A program made the position numbers and the translations under genes. A DNA stretch of 64,000 nucleotides from Diplosphaera chodatii. Its lineage: Eukaryota; Chlorophyta; Trebouxiophyceae; Prasiolales; Stichococcaceae. The stretch is from contig JAALGY010000052.1 of NCBI GenBank assembly GCA_032358165.1, positions 1,302,001-1,366,000 of the forward strand. Reading direction: 5' to 3'. The notes under the pieces are model-generated. The model worked only from the letters and a program-made list of their open reading frames with translations, did not search any database and was not told where the DNA came from. Every line of letters starts with the position of its first letter. Position 1 is the stretch's first letter. Shown here in pieces: positions 9,887-24,800 of the stretch.

Positions 9887-12800
9887 GGACAAACGACCTT
9901 CCTGACTTGTGTTCTGCTGCGGGCTGACCTCTTCCGCATGCTGGTAGTTTGTTTGTTTTGGATATGATAAATAATTGCTGCCACCCTTACCAGTGGTGTG
10001 GTCTTGTTTGCAGCCAATTCCGGCAGCAGCATTTCAGGCGGAGCAAGCAGCAGCAAATGCATCAGCTCGGGCGTCCAAGCTGGCTGCTATTGACAGCATC
10101 CTGTGGAACTGCCAGCCCTATCGCCGCAGAGGTACACGGTCCACGCTGTACATGTGTGGCAATCCGTGCTCCAGCCAAAGCTTCAGGCTAAGCAGCTCTA
10201 AAGCAGGCAACCTGCTTTCACAGGAGAGAAGGCGTGCCGCTCACTGGTGCGACATGCTGGATACCAGCTCGTCAGCCGCTTGACAGTTGATGTTCAGAAT
10301 GTCAGCGCTGCGTTCAAGCTGGACGCGCCGATCGCCAGCCTGGCAGCAGCTGCGGACTTCGTGCCAAGTGGTGCGTGGCACCCCGGAGCAGCTGGAACCG
10401 GAGCAGGGACAGCCAGCTCAGCAGCGGCACCGCCAGAGCTGAGAGCCGGCAGCAGTGCCGCGGCTGCGCCTCGGTCCGTCAGATTTCAGGCCGACGCTCC
10501 CCTGGATGCGTGCGCTCGCCTGTCACTGCGCAGCCTGACGATAAACAGCGCAGCGCCTCATGGATATGGCGTGCTGGCCACCGCGTGCCGGCTCAGCGGC
10601 GTGGACCTTGCAGTCGACCGTCCGCATGCAGCTGGCGTGGCAGGTGTGCAGTCCAGCACCGTCTGCATGCAAGTGGAGTTGTCGGGGCCCAGCATCGTGC
10701 GGCAAGCGCAAGTATGACAATGTTTACACCACTGAGACACCATTCAGTTTCAGGACATGTGCGACGCAGGTGAACGCTTGCACATGGTGCGGCGCTGGAG
10801 TGCCCAGGCCGCTGTGGACTGGCGCATTGCCTCGCGCATGCTTGACCTGCGTCGGCAGGGTGGTGTAGCACCTGTGCTCCAGGCAAGTAGTGGTGTTACC
10901 CCTGTATATTAAGCAGGTCTGATCCTCATCAAGCGTGTGGCGACAGCCCATGGAAAGGTGAAGTGTCAATGCAGTGGATATGTCACTGCATTGGCAGGTG
11001 AATGTGGAGGCGGCTGCGCTTCTGGTGCGCTGCAATGCATATGCACTACGGACGCTGCTCAGCACGACTGCCAGCTTCATCAACTATGCACAATTCTACA
11101 GCTACCGGCGCGTTCGACCCCAGGTATGCTGTAATAAATAAGGCAGTAGGGCTGGCTCCGTGAACTGGCTAACATGGGTACACTGTGATCATTCCTGTGC
11201 AAGACTGCGCAACATTGTTTTGTGTTGCTCTGCAGGTCGGGCCAGCTGAGTCGCCGAGGCTCTGGTGGCAGCATGCAGCCTGCGCTGTTCTGCACGAGCG
11301 CAGGCTGCTGACAGCGGCAGGGGGCACCTGCTACAGCGGGGCGCGTGCAAGGACCCGGCGCTCGCACCAGCGCATGTACAGCCGCTGCAGAGGCGGACTG
11401 TCCTGGTCAGCACCCGCCCTATTGCCCCTTGCACTTAACAGTCGAGAGCAACACTCCTCAGGTCTCATATGCACGACGTTGTGTTGTGAGAATGTTGCAC
11501 TGCTCCTGCAGGACATCACGTGTGCTTTGGCTGCTGTTTGGCAGCGGCCCACCGCCAGGCGTGCAGCTGACATTGCTGGAGCGCAACCTTTCGGTCCATG
11601 AGGTCGCGCTGTGCCGCTGGCGTGCATGGGCTTGCTATAATGCCGCGGGCTGGGTGAGCTGCTCTGGTTTGTGGCAACTGTGTCGTTGCACGTGCGCTCG
11701 AGCAGGGTTTGGCCTCAACAACAAGCTGGTACATGACGCTGCACATGTCGTTTTTCTTTCATGCAGGGCCTGTGGGCGCCCAAAGCCGCTGCAGCAGATG
11801 CGGAGGCAAAACTGGACGATGTGCTGACCATTCTGCAGGCACAGGGGACAGTTCGCTCGAGCCGCACCAGGTGTGGCATCCTGCTGAGGCCAGCTTGCCT
11901 GGCTACATTCCGTCTGGGCTTATATAGCCAATCGGGTCAGATGCGTGTGTTTGGCTGCTGTTTTGCAGGCCAAGGCGCGCACAGCTGACTCTGCGCTGCC
12001 CCAAGCTCAGCGTAACGCTACAGGCTCCGATCAGCCCAGCAGCACCTTATGTGCCTGTGTTCGAGGCCTCACTGCAGCAGATGTGCCTCGGCGTGACAGC
12101 CGGCTCAGAGGGCGGCGAGCAGTTGCAGAGCGGCGCTGGTCCAGTGACGCTGCAGGTGAGCTGCCGCTCCTCCACCACTCTTGCCAAGTCGCATCTGATG
12201 TTACATTGCCTCATTGCTCAGTCGGAGTACCTGGGCGCCCTGCAGGCAACGTGCCAGTCGCTGCGCATTGTGTCGGCACCAATGCTGTCTGGCAAGCTTG
12301 GTGAAGCAAGCAGCAGCAGGGTCACAGCCTCATCTGGCATCTGGGACATTGATGAGCGCCCTCAGTTGCCGCTGCTGGAGTGCCCAACACGGCGAGCAGC
12401 GCCCAAGTTGCCACAGGTACACGATCAATGATTTGCATTGTCTGCCTGCTGCTCAGGTTGATTGCCAAACTCCTTGCATTGCGCTGTGGGTCTGCAAGTA
12501 TCACCTGCTGATGACGGTGTGTGCAGGCGTTCCTGGCAGTGCGCTTCGCTCGGCCGGCACTGCAGCTGCCTGAGCCCAATGTGCTGCGCGTGGAGGTGGC
12601 GCCCATCAACATCGCCTACTCGCAAGCCTGCTTCAGCGCAGTGCTCGCATTTGTGGATGCGGCATGGCCCGAGGCGGCCTTTGATCCGCTGCGGGTGCTG
12701 GCCAGTGTCACGCTGGCAAACACTGTGCAGGTGGACCTGAACCCGAGATATGCACTGTCCACTAGCTGCAGTTCACGCACAAGCTTGCTTGACGTTCAGT

Positions 12801-15800
12801 GAACAGATAATGAGACACAGATATCAAGTCACATGTCATAAGCTTACGTGTCATGCATACAGGAGCGGCTTGCAGCGCCGGCGGCGTTGCCAGCTGTTCG
12901 CTTGAGCAGCAAGCGCCTGCAGCTGGAGGTGCGTACAGGCAGACGACATACCATGGTCCTTGCACTTTGCATCAGCGGGCGAGTCATCAAGCACATGAAG
13001 CACTTCAAACGTCTGACGCTGACTGTGCTGCCCTGCTTACTGTTGGCAGGCGAGCATAGGGACAGTTGTGTGCACAGTGCCGTGCAGCCGACAGCAGCAG
13101 GGCAGCGGGTTCCTGACAGCAGTAGCACCCAATGCCGATGGCAGCGCAACAGCTGTGCAGTGCCCTCAGCTTGTGTTGGTTGTTGACAGCTTTCGTGGGT
13201 CGTCGACCAGCCTGACAGCCGGCACGGCCGCCCAGAGGCACGGCCACAGCCCACTGAGCGGTGCGTCCAGCCGCAGCCTGCAGCGCATGACGTCCTCTGA
13301 GAAGCTGTCATTGCGCTCCAGCAGCCTGCAGTCAACATCTGCAGACCAGCCGGCCAGTGCTGTGTCAGCCGCACAGCACCGTGTGTCGCCCACGCAAGCA
13401 GCACCCCGCGCCAGCCTCCTGGGGCGCCTGCTGCGCACTTCCGCGACAGGGACAGCGCCGGCAGCCAGCCCGTCTGCAAGCAGTGCAACCGCCAGCAGTC
13501 CGCAGCACCGCAAGGTGCACCGCAGGTTACGCCGCCAGCCTGATGCACAGGCGGACCAGCCGCACAGCATTGGCAAGCGTCCAGGCGCCACGCAATATGA
13601 GCAGCTGTTTCTCGGCTTCAGCGTCGTAAGTTTTCTGATTGCTTGCAGAATAACAGCCACCTGTGCCAGCTTTGACGAAGTGAGCAGTGGCAGCTGTGCA
13701 CGGACGCCTTACCTGGTTTCATGTGCCACTTCTGCAGGAAGCATACCTGCTTGAGGAGGCCGTGAATGAGCCAGACTCTCGCGTCCAGCTGGTCGACGCC
13801 TTCAAGACTGACCTGCATGTGCAGGTGCAACATGCCCACAAGATCCATGTCTTCACGGTGATGTGCGCTTGACAGCAGCTCAGGCTATGCATGCAGATCT
13901 GTGTTACATCGTCATCCTTCCATGCAGCACTGCTTCGAACCGGTGGACAAGGGGCGCCAGTACCGCCGCGTGGTGGCAGCCCGCCTCGCCACGCAGGGCA
14001 ACGTGGTGGCGCACGCCTCTGACTACATCGGCCGCCAGCTGTGTGCAGTGGCAGACCTGCTGCAGGCGTGCGCGCGTGACGCGCAGATTGCCGCTCTCCC
14101 AGGCAGCTCCCAGGTCTGCCACATGCCACGCAGCCCCATTGCCACCCACCGACTGCTGGTGTACACGTTCCTTGAAGCATCCAACCCGCTCGCCTGTCAT
14201 CACGGCTTGCATATCGTCCATTCCGCAGGACGCGCGGGATTTGGACAGCAATGCCAGGGTGTTGGCGTTGCAACTGGCTGTGCAGCAGGTCACCCTGAAT
14301 ATGCTGCGAGAACCCAGCGATCTGTACAGTGATGAGGAGCAGGGCTGTTTTGCCTTTACGCTCCAACAGGCACGGGTCCAGGCCGCGGTCGAGGATGGAT
14401 CAACAGACATCAGGCAAGCTTTCTGAGCCATGTGGCCAGAAAATTGAAACTCTAGCAAGACATGAACTTTCTTGCGCCCAACTGCTGCATGATAGAGTCT
14501 TGCCACATGCACAGGTTCGACATCTCGAGCATGAGCGTGGACGATCTGACGTCAGACGCTGCTGTCAAGCATGTGCTGCTGCCCCTGCCTCTTGGCTGTG
14601 GCTGCGCCGGCACAGCATCGCGCCAGGCGGCAGCTTTCCACATCTGGCGTCGGCGCGCCCTGCACGGCGGCAAGCGAGACCCAGCACGGCAATGGAGGCA
14701 GCGGCGGCTGCGTGACATGCCTCAGCATGTTGGTGGCCAGCACGGTGCACAGCTGCAAGGGCACATCACGTTGGGTGAGCGCTTGCTGTTTCTGCTGTCG
14801 TATAAAGTGTCTGCGGCGGACCCTAGCCAGGGTGAGCCTTCATGCCAACTGACTGCGATGATACAATGCTGCAGAGGAAGGGGCAGCAACAGTCTCTGCA
14901 CGCATCAATGTGCTGCCGCTGTCTCTGGACTCTGGACTACTTCGACGCATTGCAACAGCAGTTGCAAACCAGCCTATCAGCGCCCAGGGAGCAGCAGGCA
15001 TGCAACAGCGGCCAGGCTCACATGTAGGTGCTCCAGCAGCAGGCAGCAGTGCAGGTGCCTCAGCGGCTGACGGCTCCAGCTCAGCATCACGATGCAGCTT
15101 CCAGCTGGCAGTGGACTGCGGGCACGTGGACATGCTCGTGGAGGGCACCAGGCTCACCACCCTGGAGTGGCAGGATTTACAGGTTTCTGGATCCACCACC
15201 CAGCCCGCAGCTCAGAGTCAGCGGCAGAATGAAAACACCCTTCAGTCTGCGCGCTCTCTCAGCCGGGCCTCGAGCTCAGCCTCTGTGAGTGGCTTGGCCA
15301 CGCCAAAGGCAGGTAAGCATGCTGCCGCACCCATCCCGGGTGATGACGTCGCCGCTGCGGCAGACCAAAAGCGTGGCCAGGCCGCGGGCGCCGCCGGACG
15401 CAGCAGCCCTACCGGCAGCCGCAGCTTGATGCTCAGCCTGCAGGATTGGCAGCTGCTGGACCATTTGGCAAGCGTGCCAGAACAGCGCTGCGCACTCAGC
15501 AGCAACAGGAGCCTTGCAGCCAGGCCTCGGCAGGCTGACCAGCCGCCGACGCCAGAGCGTGGGCCGAGACAACAGGGAGTGGGATCTGGCACCAGCCTGG
15601 AACATCCGCCCGGGCCACAGCCGCAGCTGCGCAACAGCCTCAGGATTCTGCTGGTCACTCAGCTGCAACCGTCAGGTGCAGCGCCACAGTCCAAGCTGAC
15701 CAGGCTGCAGCTCAGCACACTGGGCAGCACAGCTAGGTTGTGGGCTGGCACTGGCAGTGATGTGGACTCGGCTGCAGAGGTGCCGCTGTCACGGCACCCC

Positions 15801-18800
15801 TCAGTGCGCAGCACCAGTGATGCTGCTGCACCTGTCCAGGTAGGAGGGGCAGTCGTATGAGCAGCTCAAGTTGAACTCTGCACTCTCCATCGACCTGCAG
15901 CAACATCCAATGTTACTGAGTACTGTGCGTCGACATGCAGGAGCAAATGTGCACGCTTGTGCAAGTGCACTGCGAGCGGCTGCATGTCACGCTCTTGTAC
16001 CGCTTCCTGGCGGACCTGCTGCACCTGCACAACTGCGTGGTCAGCGGTTTGGATGATGCTGGTGATGCCACATCAGCGCCCACAGCCTCTGTGCGTAGCT
16101 CAAGCGCTGCAGCATCACGGCCACCTGCCAAGCAGTCACTCGGCAGGTCCACGCTGCAGCCACTGCAAAGCGAAGCTCAGGTTGCAAAGCCGCTGGTGCC
16201 ATGCCTCCTGGAGGCTACCTGCACCGACTTGCGGCTGGATGTGCCACGGTGCTCGGGCTCAGCGGAGTTTCTGTCACTCACTTGCGCCAGCGCCACCGTC
16301 CTTGCGCCAGCCGCATCAGCGCACGCTGAGGACCTCATGCCCAGCATGGACCGGTGGGTGTGTTTGACGCAGCCGCAAATGACGACAAAACACATACTCA
16401 CGGTTCTGGCTATTTGCCCAGTTGACGCCTGTTGCTGCAACGACATTGTTGTGCATGTTGCAGGCTGCCAAGTTCACATGACTTGCGAGCGCGGCGCATG
16501 GCGTACTCAAAACCAGCGTCTGGCTCGGAGTGGCATGATGTTGTCTCCAACATCGACTTCGACCAGCACTCAGCAGCACCCTGGGCATTCCGCCGGGCGT
16601 CCCACAGGTACCGAATGGGCAAACAGTAGGCAATCCAACAAGTAAACTGTGTGCCGTGTGTCAAGCTGCTCATGCTGCGGGCAGAGTCTCACATGGTGTG
16701 TTCACACTCAGGGACATCCATGAGCTGGCAGCTCCACTGGCTGCCGACCACCAGGCGGCTGCGGAAGTTTGCCTGCCAAGCGACCTTCACACGAAGTTTG
16801 ATCTGACCCCAGGCAAGTCCGATCTTGGTGTCAGATGTCATGCTGAGGACTGCCAAGTTTGGCATTTGTCCAGTAAGCAGATGTGCAGATGCTTGGGAGG
16901 AGGTCATCCTGAGCTGTGTTGCACTTGCAGGTGCCAGCAGCTGGGCAGCACGACTGGGCACACCCAAGTTGTACTGGATGGAGGCCGCACCATGTGGTGT
17001 CACCCCCGCCATGCATGGCCGACAGGTTTGCAGCTGGAATCAAAGTCCCCAGCTGACGGCTGTCATAACCAGACTGGAATTGCTGGAACAGTGAGATTGG
17101 TTGCAACTGCGCACTGGACCTTGCAGGTGGCAGATGGATCAGATGTTGGCATCGTTGCTGATCATTCAGCAGCTAGTGTACGCATCACATGGCCGTGGAT
17201 GCACCTGCTAGCTGGACAGGCGCAGTATGAGCTCATCATGGGCTTCTTCTGGTGCGACCCTACCAGTCCCTGCGCCACTGCATATCGTTAGATGCCTTAC
17301 GGCAGGCAACATGGTGCACAGCCTCTCATGCGCTAATGCATGTGTTACTGCAGGGAAAACATGGAGGAGATGAGCAGCTTTGCCCGCCCCCCAAGTTCTG
17401 CTGTGCAGGATGAGCACCTGCAGATGCCGCAGCCCACCCGCCTTGGTGAGTCGCCTGGCAGTCCTTAATGGCATTGTTGATGGTGCAAAGATCCACACAA
17501 TCAGCAGCGTGGGCTGCAGCACTTGGACTGGTGATGACACAGATGATCATCGTGACCGCCCGCATGCGACATGATGATTGCGGTGCAGGTGTGGACATCA
17601 CCAGCGCGCCCAAATGGGAGGTGGACTTCCAGTGCCACTCTGCTGCAGCGCTTGCAGAGCGGCGCCCCAAAGCTGTCACTGCTGCCTGGCTACCGGGCTG
17701 TGGCCCAGGTGCTTTGGGTGCATGTCCACTGCTCTGCCTGTGACGCAGCCAAAGTCAGCCTGTCAAAGTAGTGGTGGTAATCGGTGATGGTGGGTTCCTC
17801 GCATGCAGATGTGGCACGTCTACGCGCACGCCGCCTGCGGGTGCTTTGCGGGCTGTACCCCTGCGGCGGCCTGCGGGTGCAGGTCACCTCGGATGCCCTG
17901 CTGCTGCTGGACACTCGTTCACAACAGGTTGGTTTTCAGCACTGCTCTGCAGATGGGCTTGGTGTTCAGCACATGCTGAAGTCTCTCTACCCTCTTGACG
18001 TGGGAGTTCCTGCAGGTGAACCAGCAGTGGCCGGTCGTGATGCTCCACAGTCAGCAGGACCTGGCTGCTGATGCTGCGGAGGAGGCGGCAGTAGCCCATC
18101 AGGCAAGGCCTGCGCGCATGCCGCGGCGTCGCCACACCATCGTCAACCAGCTGCGCCAACACATCAACAGCTTCACCACGCCAGGTGCAATTCGCCTGCC
18201 GTTTGGCTGCACAATCAGCTGATGGTGTGCTGCTGCATCAACTGCTGCCTGGCCTCCAGCTCCACTGATCAACGCTACCCACATGGTTATAACATGATGG
18301 CTTTACTGCAGGTGATGTGGCTGCTGAGGATATCAGGGAGGATGGCGCCAGTGATGACACTGATGGCGTTGCTGAGGATGGCGAGGTGTGGCAGGACAAC
18401 TTCCGGCTGGAGTATGTGCTGCAGCCGCCGCCTGCCAGCCGCCCTGACATCAGAGGCATGCCCACCAGCCGCGTCATATGCACTTGTCTCTTTCATCGCA
18501 TGCTATGCCGAGCAGAGTCCACCAGGCCAACAGGCAGGGAGCATGGTCAGAGTGATGCTTGCGTGCTTTCAGGGCCCCACGTCATGGAGGTTGTCATCAG
18601 GGAGGTGCAGCTTCAGTGGCCGTACCTGCTGCAAATGGGCTTCCTGTGGGACCTCCTGACCGTGTACTGCACATGTGTCTTTGTGCCGTGGGCCCGCACC
18701 TTCCGCGAGGTGCGACTGCACCAGACATATCGTGATGCCCGTGTGTGACGGCTGCTGCACTAAGTCGGCAAAGTTTCAGTTGGCTGTCCAGATGCAGCAG

Positions 18801-21800
18801 ATGCAATCCAACGAAAAATTGGAAATGCTGATGTTAGCACACTGCAGGAACGCGGGGAGACGCAGTGGATGTACATCAACATCCTGTTTGAGAATTCAGA
18901 GCTGCAGGTGAGAACGAGTTGTTTGGTGCACTGAAGACATGCACTTGCAGGCAGGGTGCAGCACATAGCAGTGTCCACATGCGCGCTGTGCCAAGGGCTG
19001 CTGACGTGGCGTGTCACTGCCATCCACCTTAGTTTGAGGTGATCGCTCTGTACAGACTGATAGTAGTCGAACTATCTGTGTGCTCTTGTCCAGGTGCCTT
19101 TTCCCAAGGCTGACTCGGGGCATGTGATGGGAGGCACGCAGAGCTCTCCGCAGTTTGTGCCAGACCGTGGCTCAATGGTATGTTTGCAGAAGCTGTGCTT
19201 GCACTGCAGTGACCCTCTTCTCTCTCAGCTGGACCAGGTTTTGCACGAAGATATCTTCAATCTGTCAATCTCTTGGCGACAGGACGGCAGTCGTAGCCTG
19301 GTGTTCCGGTGGGATACGCTGCGCCTGCTGTACTTCTTTGGCGGCAACGGAGAGGCACGCCTGCGCATCGACGCCCATGGCGTGTCCTCGACCATTCGGG
19401 TGCCGATCGACAACCTGCGCGGCACTGACAGCTACCAGGTGCCTGGAAGTAATAACCCAGATATGACTGTCAGCGTGCTCTTTCACCACATCAATGCCAA
19501 TCCTGAGGAGTGAGGATGAACCAGCATCAACTGTGGCTGCACACAGGAGCAGCTGGCAATGCGCCCCTTTGATGGCAATGCCACAGTTGGATGGCACACC
19601 CCCAAGCATGATCCAGAGGCAAAGCGCACAGTGGACGTCAGCATACATGTCCGCAAGGTGCAGCTGCAGCCGGCATTTTCACAGACGCCGCAGTACCTAG
19701 CAGCCATGCATGCGCTCACCTCCAGCACGAGCCAGTACTACAGGGTGAGGAGTTGTCATCGTACTCTTGGCCAAGGAATGCTCTTCTTGTAAAGCTCATG
19801 AGTCTGCAGGCACATGCCGTTACTCACTGGCATTTTATGCTGTGCATGCTTCCTGCCTCAGCATGATCGTCTCAAGGTCAGTATGCCAAGGCTTCTAGGA
19901 CAGCAAACATCTGACGCTGCAATGCTCTGCACACACAGACGCAGGCGCGGCGGCAACCGTCGGCATTGCATGTGCACAAGCGCGCCTCGCACGTCAGTGT
20001 GCGTGCCAGCGTTGCGTCCATTGCAGTGGTGCTGGTGGATGACCGCCATCAGCGCAACATCGAGGTGGTCCAGGTGAGGTAGTTTATACTGTGCAACGCT
20101 GGCACAGCTGCAGAGGATATACACCTTTGAGAGGCTGGTGGTCCTGGATGAGACCTCGCTTCTTCCCCCACTGATCTCGTCTCACTTCATTGCATGTTGC
20201 AGGCATGGCTGCATAAGTCTGCGATCCGGGTGGAAGTGGAGCGTGCATCGGAAAACCTCAAGTCTGCCATCGACATGTCCACAACCACTGCCATGAAGGT
20301 GCCGATTCATGCCAGCTACCACATCCAGCGGCCGTGAAGCTTTACAGCTGCTGCTATGTGCTTTGGGAGAAGTCATATCTACTAAGCTGCACGGCCTTGA
20401 TTTGCAGGTGCTATTCTTGAACAGCGCCGTGGATGCAATGGATCCGCTGATGGAGCAGTGGCCGCTGACGCTGCAGATGCACCGCAGCAAGGATGCTGTC
20501 ACGCGCATGACACTGCATTCGGAGGAGATACTTAATGTCAACATCACGCCATCAGCCTTCAGGTGGCATCTGCTGTGGCCGTCCACTTGTGCGCACACAG
20601 CCATGGCCTGCATGCACAGTGCCTGTTTTTCGTTGAGTTGGCCTTGGTTGACACAGCCAGCCAGAGCCGGCCAGAAAGCCTATATCTCCTCGTCTTGCAG
20701 ATCCATCGGCGATGTTCACGCCTTCCTGCAGCAGCTGACCGCCATGCGGCAGTCAGGCATGCTGCGCAATGTCAGCCACCCCGCTGGGCGTGGCGGCCCT
20801 GGCGCGCTTGGCCGGTCGGATGCCACCACCGTGCCGCTGTACCGCCTGGTCAACCGCTCCGGGCTGCGGGTGTCCTACTGGGCCAGGTAACATCTCTGCT
20901 GTAGCTGCTCTCAAGGCACGAGCAAGAGTGCTGGCAGGCCAGCAATGTCTCGATCGTGCAGCGCATTGAACATCACATTGGGAACCCGAGTGTGGTCCGG
21001 CGCTGCAGGTCTGGCGTGGGCGCTGGGCAGCTGTTCATGCTGGACCCCTGGGAGGAGGCGCCACTGGCGGTCATCCCCTCGCGCTCCAGCGTGGTGCTGC
21101 CCCAAACGCAGCAGCAGGTGGGACTGGTAACCAGCATGTGACCCCAGCCTGGCAGCAGACTCAGTGTTGGATGGAGCCATGCTGACAGGTCCCCTCGCGC
21201 AGGTGTCTGCCAGGACCATCTGCATGCAGTTCGAAGGGCATTCCACGGCAGTGGCCGACATTGTCGTGGACGCTGTTGGCAAGTATGCCTACACCATCAG
21301 CTCGCCACACACTGAGGAGCTGCCGGTGATCATGGATGTCGCGCTCGAGGAGCGCACCAAGGTACACGGTTGCTTAAGCCCCTGCGCATTGTTTGGATCC
21401 AACACCCGTCGAATCTTTTCTCAAAAACCAGCTAGTTATTGTTCCTGTAAAGTCCGGTCTGTCTCACTGCAGGTGCTGACAGTGCACTCGAACGTGCGGA
21501 TCGAGAACCACACCAGTCATGCCCTGCAGGTCCGCAATGGTTCACACGTCTGCTGTCTCGAAATATTCCTACGGTGCATCTGTGACAGCTAGAAAGCAGT
21601 AGCATAGTGCCTGACTTCGCTTCTGGTTGCTGTGCAGTTCGCTGTCCATGTGCTCGGTGGGCGGGGCGCGGTGCTGGCAGCGGTGACTGGCAACACCATT
21701 AGTGTGCCTGGCAGCGGCTCGCTGGCGCCTGGATTGCAGTGCTACTTGCCCATTGCTGCTGCAAGGTATGTGGCACGCTGTCAGTGGAGGTGCCTGTCTC

Positions 21801-24800
21801 GCACCATGTGCCAGTTGGGAGACTCAAATATTGCAGAGTCGTAGCATAACTAGTGTTGTGTTGCTGCAGGGACGCACTGATGTACGTGCAAGCGGTGGGC
21901 TGGCAGTTGGCGCGGAAAGACAAGATCGATCTGGACAGCGACACACTGCACCAGAAGCAGGGCTTGTACACCTGCCCGCCGACCACGGAGGGGCAGAAGC
22001 CGTTCCACTGCTGCCTGCAAGTCCAGGAGGAGCCCATCAATGTGCGCAGCTGATGATCTGCATGTCGCTTGTGTTACTGACTGCCAGGAGGCACGCCTGT
22101 CATGGATGTGCGGGTGCTGACACATGGTGGGAGACCAAATCTCTGAGATGACCTACTGGCTTGCGCACATCGCTGGCTGTTGCAATTCCAAGGTGGTATT
22201 TTGCTACAGGTGCTGACGGCAGAGGGCGCACTGATGACACAGCCGGAGTATGTGCTGCGGTTCAAGCCACCGCTGACCATCACCAACCTGCTGCCCTTTG
22301 ACATGACCGTCATCGTCACCGACAGGTGCAGGGTGCATCCATCTGTGGAACCACAGCCAAACCATTTCATGTTGTGCAGTCCAATGGGTCGATCGCGTGT
22401 GCAAGACCCGACAAGGCGTTGTGTTTCCTTCTCCAGCTCATCTGTGTCAACTGCTGCCGACCCGGTCACCTTCCGTATCGGCACGGGCGGCCGGGCAGAG
22501 GTCTACTCATTTGACCTGACTCGCAAACTGCGCATGGCGATTCAACTGCAGGTCCGCTACTCCGCGGCTGCTTTGCACCTGCTTTGAATATGTGTGCCTT
22601 CATGCCATCTCTTGCTGCCCCTCGTCCTGCTGCTATATCTTGTATTGCACATTCAGTGCATGGAGGGTGCATGTGCAGGATTTCAAGTCAGCCAGATCCG
22701 TGATCATCCACTACCCAACTATGGGCAACGAGAGCATGCTGATGGGGCTACGCACCGGATTGCCTGCACGCCAGCTGGCGAAGGACATCGCTCTGTACCA
22801 GGCGCAGGCGTCCAAGCGAATCACCCTGGAGCTGCACAACCAGGCACGTGCCCAAAGCGAAGCAAAAGCCGTTTGTATGCTGCTAGGACTCGGCTTAATT
22901 GACCCAGTGCTGGCTGCTTTACCTAAGCCATTTTGCTGTACAGGTGGATGCAGCATGCAGAAGCCGGGAGGTTGCAGTCCTGGCACCATACTGGCTGCTC
23001 AACAAGGTGACAGGCCTTTTGCAAACCCACGCTCTGTCCCTGACATGTGCTGGATTGAGGTGTTGATCAGGCTTTGCTGACAACCTACACATATCTTGGC
23101 TATGCAGACGGACGTGCCGCTGCAGTGCAAAGACACCATGCCGCAAGCTGCGACGCCACAGATGGCAGCCCCGTCGCTGGGTGGCATCGCCACGCCACTG
23201 CTCTTCAGCAGCTCCCGCGGCAGCATGCGCCTGCGTGTCGGCACTGGCTCCTGGTCGCCGTCCATCAACCTGGAGAAGATCGGTCAGCACCCGCTCGCTT
23301 GCTGCATCCTGGCAGGGCCACTTGCAGACCCCTGCGTCGAGGGATGGTCCAGCAGGGGTTGGGCACAACCTGATGCACAAAATGATCGCAGGTGTGCATG
23401 GCACCATCAGCGTGCTTGGCCCGCCTATGCCGCGGGAGCAGGGGCCGCATGCCTCGCGCCGCTGGATGGCGCCAGACGCATCAGAGGTGACGTTCGAGGA
23501 GTACGAGCATCCCGCGATGCCGCGGAAGCTGGCTGAGCGCAACCCAGACTCCAGGTACACTGGCCTATGGTTTATTCTCAATTGCTGGCAAGACTTAGAT
23601 AGCTGAGCACTGGTCCTGTGTGTGGGCATGTAACCTGCTCTCTTGTAGTTGGTGCTGCCTGTGATGCAAGCTCACACTACCATCTGCAGGCGTGGCGTGT
23701 CAATGGACCTGAAAAGCATGGTCTTCAGAGCCAGCATGGCAGCTGCAGCTGCAGCACCAGACTCAGAGGAGGACATCTTCGATCGCCAGATGGCACAGCC
23801 GCCCGCCCTGCCGAGTGATGCTGTGGGGCGCAACCTGCATTGTGGCCTCGATCTGCATCAGTGGACGCCCGGCAGCAAGCTGCAGCAGGTGTGCTGTGCC
23901 CATGCAAAGGTGCACCAGCAGCAAGTGGCACTGCAGGTACATCAGAGCAGTGCATGACAGCCTGGTCGTGCACAGCATCCATGCACAGTGCTGACTGTCA
24001 TGTGCTGGTATGTCACTATAGGTCAGCCGCTATGAATTCAGCGTCAGCAGCCGCACTGGGCCCGCCATCTTCCACAGGACCAAGGTCCTGACGGTGCTGC
24101 CGCGCTACATCATCAGCAACCAGAGCGAGGCTCCCCTGGACTTTGCCCAAGTGGGATCAAAGACTGCATGGCGCCTGCCATCAGGCGGCGTCCGCCACCC
24201 CTGGCACTGGTCTGATGTCGAGGTACGGAGCACGTGGCAAGGCAGCAGAAGCAGCAGTGTGCTCATGTGCTCAGTGTGACTGCCTCCAAACTTTGGTGCA
24301 TGTATAACTAACTCGCGGGGGACGTCAATGCAGCTGCCACGCTCGATGTGTGTGCGGATGGCAAAGGATGGCTGGCGCTGGTCAGGCGCCTTCCAGATGC
24401 TGGTGGGCATGGCCAAGAACTGCTTCTGTTGGCCTGAATTGCACTGAAATGACGCCAATCCATTTCCAATTCCCAGCCTCACAGGGGCACATGCTGCCCT
24501 TCATAGATTGGAGACTTTGGTCTTCGGATGACTGGGCCTGGAGGCAGCACTGTGATTTTGCCAGTGGACATTTCGCTGAGTGGCGCGTCATACCTCTGTG
24601 TCATTGGCGCTCCCAATCGGCAGCCGCCCTATCGTATCGACAACAGGCAAGCTTGCTACATGCAATCGTGCGCTTTTGCACGAACAGAGAAATGGCATGC
24701 TGTGTTGGAACTCGCTCCTGCAGCCCGCTGCTTACGGCTGTCCATGTTCCTGCTCTGACACAGGTGTCAGCACTTCAAGGTAAGACCTTGCATTGGCAGC

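Noticed and set aside
22045..22090. C/D-box snoRNA-like tgatga...ctga in a VPS13 intron
   Set aside because: The boxes are only about 25 bases apart with no terminal stem, too short for a C/D snoRNA.
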